The notes below the pieces were generated by a model. It ran no database searches and had not been told where the DNA came from. It saw only the letters and a program-made list of their open reading frames with translations. A DNA stretch of 64,000 bases. Origin: Arenibacter algicola (lineage in GTDB: Bacteria; Bacteroidota; Bacteroidia; Flavobacteriales; Flavobacteriaceae). Position 1 is the stretch's first letter. Every line of letters begins with the position of its first letter. The translations under genes were made by a program, and so were the position numbers. The stretch covers positions 1,139,849 to 1,203,848 of the forward strand of contig NZ_JAHKPO010000003.1 in the NCBI RefSeq assembly GCF_018860365.1. The letters are read 5' to 3'. This document shows, one piece after another, positions 36,598 to 45,554 of the stretch.

Positions 36598-38505
36598 TTA
36601 TAGTACGTTGTCCTTAATTTCTTCTACTACTTCAGGATTTAGCAGTGTACTGGTATCTCCCAAATTGTTCATATCCCTGCAGGCAATCTTGCGCAGGATA
36701 CGTCTCATGATCTTGCCGGAACGGGTCTTTGGCAGGCCAGAGGTAAACTGTATCTTATCCAGTTTGGCTATAGGGCCAATATGCTCTGTGATGATCTGGT
36801 TAATTTCGTTCCTTAAATTATCGTGGTTACGCGATTCCCCGGTCTCCTTAAGGATTACATAGCCGTAAAGTGCATTGCCCTTAATATCGTGCGGAAAGCC
36901 TACTATGGCCGATTCTGCCACTGCTGGGTGCTCGTTTATGGCATCCTCTATTGGGGCAGTACCCAAGTTGTGTCCAGACACGATGATTACGTCATCTACA
37001 CGACCGGTAATTCTATAATATCCTACCTCGTCCCTTAGGGCACCGTCCCCAGAAAAGTATTTGTTGGGAAAGGCCGAGAAATAGGTGTCCTTATACCTGT
37101 CATGATTGCCCCAAATGGTCCTTGCCATTCCTGGCCATGGGAATTTTATACATAGTCTACCTTCTACTTGGTTGCCTTTGAGTTCCTTGCCCTGCTCGTC
37201 CATTAATGCAGGTTGTATTCCAATAAAAGGCAGGGTAGCATAGGTGGGTTTGGTGGGGGTTACATAAGGAATGGGCGTTATCATGATGCCTCCAGTTTCT
37301 GTTTGCCACCAAGTATCCACAATGGGACTATTCTTTTTTCCAATAACATCATTGTACCAATGCCAAGCTTCTTCGTTGATGGGTTCCCCAACGGAGCCCA
37401 AAACTTTTAAAGAAGTCAGGTCGTGGTTTTCGGCAAAGGCAATATTCTGTTTTGCAAGGGCACGGATAGCTGTAGGTGCGGTATAAAACTGGTTTACTTT
37501 GTGTTTTTCCACGATTTCCCAAAACCTTCCGAAATCCGGATAGCTGGGTACCCCTTCGAACATTAGAGTAGTGGCGCCATTGGCCAAGGGACCGTAGACA
37601 ATATAACTATGTCCGGTAATCCACCCTATATCCGCGGTACACCAGTAAACATCGTTTTCGGTATATTGAAAAACATTCTTGAAGGTGTAGGCAGTATATA
37701 CCAAATATCCGGCTGTAGTATGTACCATGCCTTTAGGTTTTCCAGTGGAGCCAGAGGTGTACAATATAAACAAAGGATCCTCGGCATTCATGATTTCTGG
37801 TACACAATCCATATATGCGTTCTCCAACAAAGGTTGCAGCCATTTATCGCGACCTTCCTTCATATTTACCTGCGCATTGGTGCGTTTTACCACCAGAACC
37901 GTTTTAACCCCTGGGCAATCCTCAAGTCCTTCGTCTACAATGCCCTTAAGATCAATGGATTTTGAACCTCTATAGGATCCATCCGATGTAATTACCAATT
38001 TACAGTCACTGTCATTGATTCGTGTGGACAAGGCCGTTGATGAAAAACCTGCGAACACCACAGAATGTATTGCTCCTATCCGGGCACATGCCAAGAGGGC
38101 AATGGACAATTCCGGAATCATGGGAAGGTAAATACAAACCCGATCTCCCTTTTTAACACCTTGGTCCTTTAATACATTGGCCAATTGGCAGACGCGTTCG
38201 TGTAATTGATGATACGTAATATGCTGGGCTTCTTCTTCCGGATTGTTGGGCTCAAAAATAATGGCCGTTTTTTCTCCCCTGGTCAGTAGATGCCTATCTA
38301 TACAATTTTCTGTGATGTTAAGTTGTGCCCCTTCGAACCATTTTACCTCAGGCTTTTCAAAATCCCAACTTAAAACATTGTCCCATTTTTTTCTCCATAA
38401 AAAATGTTCTTCGGCCACTTCTCCCCAGAAATTTTCTGGTTCGCGAACCGATTTTCGATAAACTTGGTAGTACTCTTCTAAATGCTTAATGTGATAATTG
38501 CTCAT
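36598..38505 (-). CDS. acs: Acetyl-CoA synthetase (acetate-CoA ligase, AMP-forming)
   Basis: 635 residues, the normal Acs length. The adenylate-forming motifs are FILYTSGSTGKPKGM (P-loop-like A3), DTWWQTETGG (A5) and the C-terminal TRSGKIMRR, whose Lys is the catalytic and acetylation-regulated residue. It makes acetyl-CoA from acetate, ATP and CoA in the cytoplasm. It lies 215 bp downstream of the Na+/solute symporter and DUF4212 genes in the same direction, a common acetate uptake and activation set. Confidence 0.96.
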   Translation of the reverse strand: MSNYHIKHLEEYYQVYRKSVREPENFWGEVAEEHFLWRKKWDNVLSWDFEKPEVKWFEGAQLNITENCIDRHLLTRGEKTAIIFEPNNPEEEAQHITYHQLHERVCQLANVLKDQGVKKGDRVCIYLPMIPELSIALLACARIGAIHSVVFAGFSSTALSTRINDSDCKLVITSDGSYRGSKSIDLKGIVDEGLEDCPGVKTVLVVKRTNAQVNMKEGRDKWLQPLLENAYMDCVPEIMNAEDPLFILYTSGSTGKPKGMVHTTAGYLVYTAYTFKNVFQYTENDVYWCTADIGWITGHSYIVYGPLANGATTLMFEGVPSYPDFGRFWEIVEKHKVNQFYTAPTAIRALAKQNIAFAENHDLTSLKVLGSVGEPINEEAWHWYNDVIGKKNSPIVDTWWQTETGGIMITPIPYVTPTKPTYATLPFIGIQPALMDEQGKELKGNQVEGRLCIKFPWPGMARTIWGNHDRYKDTYFSAFPNKYFSGDGALRDEVGYYRITGRVDDVIIVSGHNLGTAPIEDAINEHPAVAESAIVGFPHDIKGNALYGYVILKETGESRNHDNLRNEINQIITEHIGPIAKLDKIQFTSGLPKTRSGKIMRRILRKIACRDMNNLGDTSTLLNPEVVEEIKDNVL

Positions 38506-38720
38506 CGTGTTTCTAAAATTTCTATAAATTTATATAAATCATCCATAAAAGGAAGGTTTCCTGATATGAATTTGATACTGAAATGTCAATTTTATGAGAA
38601 TGTATTAAAACCTTAACAGGAAAATAAGAGGTTTGTTCCGTTCCTTGCACAAAGTGGGCAATTCTTTGTGTTTAATTTACGTTTTTTTAAACCCTTAACC
38701 TCTGGAGTCAACTGTCTGGT

Positions 38721-40418
38721 TTAGTGGTCTACAGCCTCTCCTGCACCACTGGGAATCCTAATGTTCTCCACTATTTCCTGGACGTTTTCCGGCGGTTCCG
38801 GAGTAAATCTATTGATGACCAGGGCAACTATAAAGTTTACGATCATGGCCACGGTCCCAAAGCCTTCCGGTGATATTCCGAACCACCATTCCGACTTATC
38901 TGGAATTTCGCCCAACCAGCCCAACTTAAATTTGGCCATATAGAACAGCATTAGACTAATCCCTACGACCATGCCTCCAATGGCGCCTTCCTTGTTCATT
39001 TTTTTGTAAAAAATGCCCAGGACAATGGCAGGAAAGAACGAGGCTGCCGCCAGTCCAAAGGCAAGGGCAACCACTGCTGCTACAAATCCAGGAGGGTTAA
39101 TTCCAAAATACCCGGCAATAACCACAGCAACAGTTGCTGCACCTCTTGCTGCCCACAGCTCACCTTTTTCAGAGATATTGGGCTTAAAAACCTTCTTGAT
39201 CAGGTCATGCGATACAGAGGCCGAGATGACCAATAACAATCCAGCTGCTGTACTAAGGGCAGCAGCCAAACCTCCAGCGGCTACTAGGGCAATTACCCAT
39301 GCCGGAAGGTTGGCAATTTCAGGGTTTGCCAGTACCATGATATCGTTATCTACCGTTAACTCATTTTTATCCTTATCGGCTACATATTGAATTATGCCAT
39401 CCTTGTTCTTGTCATCAAATGACAATAATCCGGTTTCCTCCCAATTCTTGAACCAAACTGGCATTAAGCTATATTCCTTATTACTTACGGTATCTATCAA
39501 ATTAATTTTGGCAAAAACGGAAACGGCCGGTGCCGTAGTGTATAAGATGGCGATCAGCAACAAGGCCAGCCCAGCAGATTTACGGGCATCCTTAACTCTT
39601 TTAACGGTAAAGAACCTTACAATAACGTGGGGTAATCCTGCCGTACCTACCATAAGGGCCAAGGTAATGGCAAAGACATCGATAACCGATTTGGTGCCAT
39701 CCGTATATTCGGCAAAGCCCAATTCGGTGGACAATCCGTTTAACCGATCCATTAAAAAGGTTCCGGAACCATCGTTAAGGGTAGATCCCATTCCCAGTTG
39801 GGGTACGGGGTTGCCTGTCATTTGAAAGGAAATAAAAATGGCAGGGACCATGAAGGCGAATATAAGCACACAGTATTGTGCTACCTGGGTATAGGTAATT
39901 CCTTTCATGCCTCCCAGGACAGCATAAAAAAGTACTATGACCATACCAATGATGACTCCTGTATTGATATCTACCTGTAAGAATCTGGAGAAGACTACCC
40001 CAACACCCCGCATTTGTCCCGCCACGTAGGTAAAGGAAACAATCAATGCGCAGAACACGGCCACCATACGGGCGGTATTGGAATAATATCGGTCCCCTAT
40101 AAAATCGGGTACCGTAAATTTTCCAAATTTTCTTAAATAGGGGGCAAGTAGCAGGGCCAAGAGCACATAGCCGCCCGTCCAGCCCATTAGGTATACTGAA
40201 CCGTCATAACCTGCAAAGGCAATAATTCCGGCCATGGAGATAAAGGAGGCAGCGGACATCCAGTCGGCCGCAGTGGCCATTCCGTTCGCCAGGGGGGAAA
40301 CGCCACCGCCGGCAACATAAAATTCTTTTGTTGATCCTGCCCTGGACCAAATGGCTATTCCTATGTACAGGGTAAAGGTGATTCCTACAAGAAGGTACGT
40401 CCAGACTTGAACACTCAT
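38721..40418 (-). CDS. Sodium:solute symporter, acetate permease (ActP)-like
   Basis: 565 residues with about 13 membrane helices. FYVAGGGVSPLANGMATAADWMSAASFI is the helix 1 signature of ActP-like SSS carriers, and GMKGITYTQVAQYCVL is the usual SSS motif. A ~60-residue insert between helices (KNKDGIIQYVADKDKNEL region) is a common feature of DUF4212-partnered forms. Position between the DUF4212 and acs genes makes a short-chain monocarboxylate such as acetate (possibly lactate) the likely substrate. Confidence 0.93.
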   Translation of the reverse strand: MSVQVWTYLLVGITFTLYIGIAIWSRAGSTKEFYVAGGGVSPLANGMATAADWMSAASFISMAGIIAFAGYDGSVYLMGWTGGYVLLALLLAPYLRKFGKFTVPDFIGDRYYSNTARMVAVFCALIVSFTYVAGQMRGVGVVFSRFLQVDINTGVIIGMVIVLFYAVLGGMKGITYTQVAQYCVLIFAFMVPAIFISFQMTGNPVPQLGMGSTLNDGSGTFLMDRLNGLSTELGFAEYTDGTKSVIDVFAITLALMVGTAGLPHVIVRFFTVKRVKDARKSAGLALLLIAILYTTAPAVSVFAKINLIDTVSNKEYSLMPVWFKNWEETGLLSFDDKNKDGIIQYVADKDKNELTVDNDIMVLANPEIANLPAWVIALVAAGGLAAALSTAAGLLLVISASVSHDLIKKVFKPNISEKGELWAARGAATVAVVIAGYFGINPPGFVAAVVALAFGLAAASFFPAIVLGIFYKKMNKEGAIGGMVVGISLMLFYMAKFKLGWLGEIPDKSEWWFGISPEGFGTVAMIVNFIVALVINRFTPEPPENVQEIVENIRIPSGAGEAVDH

Positions 40419-40524
40419 ATTTTAAGTTTTTTGGTTGATATTTTGGATTGTGTTTTTGGTCAATTGGGTGGTAAGCCCAAAAGTATTTCGGTATTTATAA
40501 CCGGTGTTGGAAATTTCAATGTGG

Positions 40525-40785
40525 CTATTCGTTGTAGCCATATTTTTTGTCCAACTTGTTCATAAGGCGTACGTAAACAAATATTAAAATCACAAAAACG
40601 TAGATAGATCCTTGCTGCGCAAACCAAAAGCCCAATTTAAAACCACCGATTTTTATAGTGTTCAAGGCATCCTTAAATAATATCCCGGCCCCGAATGAAA
40701 CGGCAAACCAAATGGCTAAAAGAATAAATAGATAACGCACATTTTCCTTCCAATAGGCGGTTGCCTTTTTTTGTTTCTCGCTCAT
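40525..40785 (-). CDS. DUF4212 small membrane subunit of the symporter
   Basis: 86 residues with two membrane helices (about 16-37 and 50-75). The opening KKATAYWKENVRYLFILLAIWFAVSF and the GFKLGFWFAQQGSIYVFVILIF segment match DUF4212, which almost always precedes an ActP-like symporter gene and is thought to be its accessory subunit. The symporter gene starts 106 bp downstream. Confidence 0.93.
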   Translation of the reverse strand: MSEKQKKATAYWKENVRYLFILLAIWFAVSFGAGILFKDALNTIKIGGFKLGFWFAQQGSIYVFVILIFVYVRLMNKLDKKYGYNE

Positions 40786-40863
40786 TATGTCTTTGGTTTT
40801 GTAAAGAGGTAATAATTAGGTAACCAAGATAAGGTTTTGATTTAATATACCAAACGATATGTT

Positions 40864-41940
40864 TTAAGCCGGTAAATAAATAACACCTCCAAATGAGTCT
40901 CTTTTGGCTCCCGTCACGGAACTTAGGCAATTAATTTTCTGTTCCTCCCTTAAGACTCCCATAAGCGCAAATACCAAGGCCTCTTTAAATTCGATCAAGG
41001 TTTTTGAGGGTGCAACCACTTTAGTATCCGCTCCAAGTTTTTCCTGTAAACAATCCATTAAGTAGGTGTTTAGGGCGCCACCCCCGGTAACAAATAAGCT
41101 CTTGTTTGTTTTGTTCTTTTGAGCTTTTACCTGAAGGGCTATCTGATCGCATATGTGATGAACCGCGGTATGCAGTAAATTTTCAATACTGTCCTTGGTA
41201 CCGTCAACAATCGGGACCACTTTCTCTACAAACCATTCGAATCCAATAGACTTTGGAAAGGGTAATTTATAGAATTCCAGATCGTTGAGTTGATCCAACA
41301 TTTCTTTGTTTATCTTTCCGGTCTTTGCCAAAGCACCTCCTTTGTCGTAATCCAGGTTGATTTTTTTGGTAATATGGTTGAGGATCATATTGGCCAATCC
41401 AATGTCATAGGCCAATCTTACGCCATTTTGTTCGAAAGATATGTTGCTAATTCCACCCAGATTTAAACAATAGTCGTACCGACTAAAAAAGAGTTGATCC
41501 CCTATAGGTACCAAGGGAGCACCTTGTCCGCCCAAGGCCACGTCGTTGGTCCGGAAATCGCATATTACTTTTGTGGCGCTCTCATTGGCCAAATGTTGGC
41601 CAGAACCTATTTGAAAGGTGAGTCCGTTTTGGGGTTGGTGATGGGTGGTGTGGCCATGACTGGCAATAATATCCACTTCCAATGCATGGGTTTTTATAAA
41701 ATCCTTGGCCTGTAACCCTAGCCAGCTGCCATAGGAATTGTGGAATTGTAGCAATTGGTCTGCGGGAAGGTAAATGGAGTTTTTAAGTTTTGCTTGCATT
41801 TCTTCGCTATAGGAAATACTATGCGTCTGTTTAATCTCGAAATCCCAACCGGTGGGGGTTTCCCATATATGGCAATAAGCCAGGTCCAATCCGTCCAAGG
41901 AGGTTCCGGACATTAGCCCGATGACTTTATATGTTTTCAT
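40864..41940 (-). CDS. anmK: Anhydro-N-acetylmuramic acid kinase
   Basis: 358 residues. The ATP-binding start GLMSGTSLDGLDLAY and the late FVTGGGALNTYLMD are AnmK signatures, with DFRTNDVALGGQGAPLVP between them containing the catalytic Asp region. The enzyme opens the 1,6-anhydro ring of anhMurNAc while phosphorylating it to MurNAc-6-phosphate in the cytoplasm, the step before MurQ. It lies 44 bp after the methyltransferase gene in the long minus-strand murein cluster. Confidence 0.95.
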   Translation of the reverse strand: MKTYKVIGLMSGTSLDGLDLAYCHIWETPTGWDFEIKQTHSISYSEEMQAKLKNSIYLPADQLLQFHNSYGSWLGLQAKDFIKTHALEVDIIASHGHTTHHQPQNGLTFQIGSGQHLANESATKVICDFRTNDVALGGQGAPLVPIGDQLFFSRYDYCLNLGGISNISFEQNGVRLAYDIGLANMILNHITKKINLDYDKGGALAKTGKINKEMLDQLNDLEFYKLPFPKSIGFEWFVEKVVPIVDGTKDSIENLLHTAVHHICDQIALQVKAQKNKTNKSLFVTGGGALNTYLMDCLQEKLGADTKVVAPSKTLIEFKEALVFALMGVLREEQKINCLSSVTGAKRDSFGGVIYLPA

Positions 41941-41984
41941 TTTTAATTATTGTTGTTATTGTGGTTTATATGGATGTCCTGGAT

Positions 41985-42647
41985 CTACTCGGACAGTATA
42001 AAAATCACCGACAAAGGTTTGTTGTCATCATTGGTTACTTCCTGTAATTGGTGCAATTGAAGTCCGGCTTTCTTAATTACGGACAACCATGATTCAAAGG
42101 TACGGGCATACCAGGAATGACCGTCCGTGAAATTACCTGGCAGTCCTTTCCATGAATCGTTGATCCATTGGCTCTTATACTCCAGATTATTTTGCAATAA
42201 GAAAAAGGGGTGAAGGGTCTGTATAGCGATATATCCATTTTCGGATAGCGATTTTTTCACTTGTTTTAGGAGTTGGCTTAACCCTTCCCTCTGATAAAGG
42301 CAAAAGTTAAAAACAGCCGCATCATAGGGTGCTTCCGGGATGGGGTTTCCTAAAATGATGTCTTCGTAGGACATTTGATAATAAGTGCCTGGGCCTTTTT
42401 TTTCGGCGTTTTCCAATAATTCAGGAATGGCATCCAGGCCCACAACGGCTTTACCCATGGCGCCAAGGCTTCTAGCGAGCCAGCCCTCCCCGCAGCCCAC
42501 ATCCAAAATTTTGATGGCAGGAGAATTACCGATTAACTCCAATATGGCTTTATTGGTGAATTTCCTGGATTCAATATCGGCATTGTCAATTACCTTGATC
42601 CACTCAAGGGCATTTTTATTCCAGGATTTGATAATGTTGTTCTCCAT
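41985..42647 (-). CDS. Class I SAM-dependent methyltransferase
   Basis: 220 residues, soluble. Motif I is ILDVGCGEGWLARSL (about 49-63), followed by the acidic end of strand 2 (VVGLDAIPE) and a FNFCLYQ motif IV-like segment. The family is broad and no substrate can be read. It sits 6 bp after the GH3 gene stop and 44 bp before anmK, so it is co-transcribed with murein catabolism genes, where a methyltransferase is not expected. Confidence 0.88.
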   Translation of the reverse strand: MENNIIKSWNKNALEWIKVIDNADIESRKFTNKAILELIGNSPAIKILDVGCGEGWLARSLGAMGKAVVGLDAIPELLENAEKKGPGTYYQMSYEDIILGNPIPEAPYDAAVFNFCLYQREGLSQLLKQVKKSLSENGYIAIQTLHPFFLLQNNLEYKSQWINDSWKGLPGNFTDGHSWYARTFESWLSVIKKAGLQLHQLQEVTNDDNKPLSVIFILSE

Positions 42648-42653
42648 GTTTTT

Positions 42654-44219
42654 TTAAATTTCTCTTAGATTAATGGTAACTGGCAATATCCCTTTTGCTA
42701 TAATTTCGCCTGAGAAATGGGTCAAGGCATTATCTTGAAACTCTTTAAAATTTTGATATCCCACAACCACTGCTTTGGCATCCTTATAATTAATTAGGTT
42801 TAGTACATATGGGTTTCCAAACACATATAGAACAACCTTCTTTGTTCTTAGTAAGTGCTGCAGCTGTTTTAGCTCCTCAGTTTTGAGATCAAAATTATTT
42901 TGTGGTTTAACTTTTGGCGGATAAAGGGCTATTAAGATATTATCCTCATTTTTTGGTCCTTTAGCGGCAATCTTGGAGGCAGCTTCCGCAAAGGTTTTAT
43001 TGGTGGCTTCCCCTAAGGAGAGACAAGTAAAGCCTTCTCCTTTAAAGTCGCTAAGAATATTATCGGTACCCATCAACAAGGTAAGACTTTCCTCTGTCAA
43101 TTGTTTGTTTAAATTGGAGGTTTCCCCTTGCTCCGTGTTTGATAAGGTATAGGAAGCAAAGGCTTGTTCCTTTAATTTCCACACCCGTTTAAAACGTTCT
43201 TCTATTTCACTAGGATCTGCATTATCCATTATTTGTAGAATTCCTTCTTCTGTGTTCTCTGCAAAACAAAGGATATCGTTGCCGGCATCAAAGGCACGCC
43301 ATTCCAGTTCCCCTTTTTTGGGAAACATTTTGCTTACGCTATGCATGTTCAAGGCATCGGATATAACCACGCCATTAAAATTAAGTTCTTGTCGCAGGAG
43401 ACCTTTAATGATGGTGCTGGAAATCGTTGCTGGAGTACCCTCGCCATTGTCCAAAGAGGGTATGGATAAATGTCCCACCATAACGCTATCCACTCCATTT
43501 TTAATGGTTTCCCTAAAGGGATAAAGTTCGTTTGCCATAAGGGCCTCCTTGGATTTATTAATTATCGGTAATCCAAGATGGGAATCCGTAGCCGTATCGC
43601 CGTGGCCGGGAAAATGTTTGATGCAGCTTAAAATACCAACACTTTGGGTACCTTTGATAAAGGCCATGGCTTTTTGGGTGACATTCAATTTATCCTCCCC
43701 AAAGGATCTGTAGCCAATTACGGGATTGTTGGGGTTGTTGTTAATGTCCACTACAGGTGCCAAATTCCAATGAATTCCAGCCTTTCTGCAATCCATAGCT
43801 ATTTGTTGTCCTACCTTAAAAATTAATTCGTCATTATCTTGAATGGCCCCTAGCGTTATGGCATAAGGATATTGGGGTGTATTTTCTATGCGCATGGCCA
43901 ATCCCCATTCTGCATCAATACTTATTAGCAGTGGATATTTTGCTGCATTTTGGTATCGAAGGATAAGGTTCTTGAGAGTGGTTAAGCTTTGTTCATTATA
44001 AACAATTTTCTTTTTTCCTTCAAAATTGGTCGCAGCGCTGGCCCTACTGTGAAAGAAACAAAGGCCGCCTACATGTTGATTGGAAATAAGGCTTTCCAAT
44101 TCCTGAATCTCTTCTTCACTATCATTGATGAAGGCGGCAGGCATAAACAATTGACCAACTTTCTCGCTCAGGGCAAGCTGGGTTGCAGCTGTGTTATAGG
44201 GTGTAATTTTAAACATCAT
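42654..44219 (-). CDS. Glycoside hydrolase family 3, NagZ-like beta-N-acetylglucosaminidase
   Basis: 521 residues, no signal peptide, so probably cytoplasmic like NagZ. The NagZ hallmark loop KHFPGHGDTATDSHLGLP is intact; its Asp-His pair acts as acid/base. The nucleophile Asp is in NGVVISDALNMHSV. After the barrel (about 1-355) an extra ~165-residue C-terminal domain is present, absent from E. coli NagZ but found in many Bacteroidetes and Bacillus enzymes. It would split GlcNAc-anhMurNAc or GlcNAc-MurNAc. The start overlaps the transporter gene end by 11 bp, implying coupled translation of importer and hydrolase. Confidence 0.9.
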   Translation of the reverse strand: MMFKITPYNTAATQLALSEKVGQLFMPAAFINDSEEEIQELESLISNQHVGGLCFFHSRASAATNFEGKKKIVYNEQSLTTLKNLILRYQNAAKYPLLISIDAEWGLAMRIENTPQYPYAITLGAIQDNDELIFKVGQQIAMDCRKAGIHWNLAPVVDINNNPNNPVIGYRSFGEDKLNVTQKAMAFIKGTQSVGILSCIKHFPGHGDTATDSHLGLPIINKSKEALMANELYPFRETIKNGVDSVMVGHLSIPSLDNGEGTPATISSTIIKGLLRQELNFNGVVISDALNMHSVSKMFPKKGELEWRAFDAGNDILCFAENTEEGILQIMDNADPSEIEERFKRVWKLKEQAFASYTLSNTEQGETSNLNKQLTEESLTLLMGTDNILSDFKGEGFTCLSLGEATNKTFAEAASKIAAKGPKNEDNILIALYPPKVKPQNNFDLKTEELKQLQHLLRTKKVVLYVFGNPYVLNLINYKDAKAVVVGYQNFKEFQDNALTHFSGEIIAKGILPVTINLREI

Positions 44220-45483
44220 CGGTATTGGTTTTTTTACCGTAATCGGCGGGATATTTAATAAATTTTAAAAGGAAGAGTGCAGGTAGGGCGGCAATGACCA
44301 CCCAAACAAAAAAACCTCCATATCCAAGCCATTCCTGTATATAGCCACTTGCCATACCCGGTAGCATCATTCCCAAAGCCATAAATCCGGTGGCGATGGC
44401 ATAGTGCGAGGTTTTTGAAATTCCCTCGGCAATATAGATCAGGAAGATTAGAAAGGCGGCAAATCCAAAGCCATAACCAAACTGTTCCAAAACCACTGTT
44501 GCCACAACAGCGACTATGCTAGTGGTTTTTGTCAAGGCCAAAAAGGCGTACATAGCATTGGGTAGATTTAGGGACAGTACCATGGGCAGCATCCATTTTT
44601 TTAATCCATCCTTGGAAATAAGGATACCACCAAGTATTCCTCCCAAGGATAACATAATTACTCCCACTGTTCCGTAAATGGTCCCTACGGCCTCGGTGGA
44701 ATATTCCAATCCGCCCGCTGAGGTTTTGTCCAACAAAAAGGGTGCGGCCATTTTTACCAACTGGGATTCTCCGAGTCGATAACTTAAAATAAAGGCCAAG
44801 GCAATTCCAATATTGGGCTTCTTAAAAAAGGAAATAAATACATCCAAAAATCCCTCAGGTTTTACTTGAACAATGGCTTCGGATGTTTCATATTTTGGAG
44901 TGACAAAAAAGTTGGCAATGGTCAATGCCAACATTAAAATGGCAGCGGCGATCATGGTAACGGACCATGCCTTTGTGTTGTCTCCATAATAGTTTTCCAG
45001 AAATCCTGCGAGGATAACAATGAGTCCCTGACCGGTGATCATGGCCAGGCGATAAAAGGTACTGCGCATACCTACAAAGAAGGCCTGTTTTTTTTCCGTT
45101 AGGCCCAACATGTAATATCCGTCCGATGCAATATCGTTGGTTGCGGAAGCAAAAGCCGCCATCCAAAAACAGGCCAAAGTAGTAGTAAAAAATATGGATG
45201 TCGGAACGGTTAATCCCACTCCCAAGATGGCAAGGGAAATTATTAGCTGCATGCTCAAAAACCATTTTCGTTTGGTGCCATTGAGGTCCACAAACGGACT
45301 CCAAAGGGGTTTTAATACCCATGGAAGGTACAGCCAGCTGGTGTATAAACCGATATCTGAGTTACTGATACCCAGTTTTTTATACATTATTACCGAAACT
45401 GTAACTACAAGTACGTATGGAATGCCTTGTGTGAAGTATAAAACAGGAACCCATGCCCATGCCCACTTGTCTTTTTGAATCAT
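44209..45483 (-). CDS. MFS transporter of the AmpG/PAT type, probable muropeptide permease
   Basis: 424 residues with about 12 membrane helices. The start WVPVLYFTQGIPYVLVVTVSVIMYKKLG and LKPLWSPFVDLNGTKR (the MFS loop 2-3 motif in its AmpG version) resemble AmpG, the inner-membrane importer of GlcNAc-anhMurNAc peptides. Gene neighbours (NagZ-like GH3 overlapping, AnmK, MurQ) support that substrate strongly. Other sugar-conjugate substrates remain possible because AmpG-like carriers are diverse. Confidence 0.85.
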   Translation of the reverse strand: MIQKDKWAWAWVPVLYFTQGIPYVLVVTVSVIMYKKLGISNSDIGLYTSWLYLPWVLKPLWSPFVDLNGTKRKWFLSMQLIISLAILGVGLTVPTSIFFTTTLACFWMAAFASATNDIASDGYYMLGLTEKKQAFFVGMRSTFYRLAMITGQGLIVILAGFLENYYGDNTKAWSVTMIAAAILMLALTIANFFVTPKYETSEAIVQVKPEGFLDVFISFFKKPNIGIALAFILSYRLGESQLVKMAAPFLLDKTSAGGLEYSTEAVGTIYGTVGVIMLSLGGILGGILISKDGLKKWMLPMVLSLNLPNAMYAFLALTKTTSIVAVVATVVLEQFGYGFGFAAFLIFLIYIAEGISKTSHYAIATGFMALGMMLPGMASGYIQEWLGYGGFFVWVVIAALPALFLLKFIKYPADYGKKTNTDDV

Positions 45484-45554
45484 TTTGTTGGATTTTTATT
45501 TTCTAAAATTGATTTTATTTTGTTGTTCATGAAGATATTAAATCTTCTTTGACT

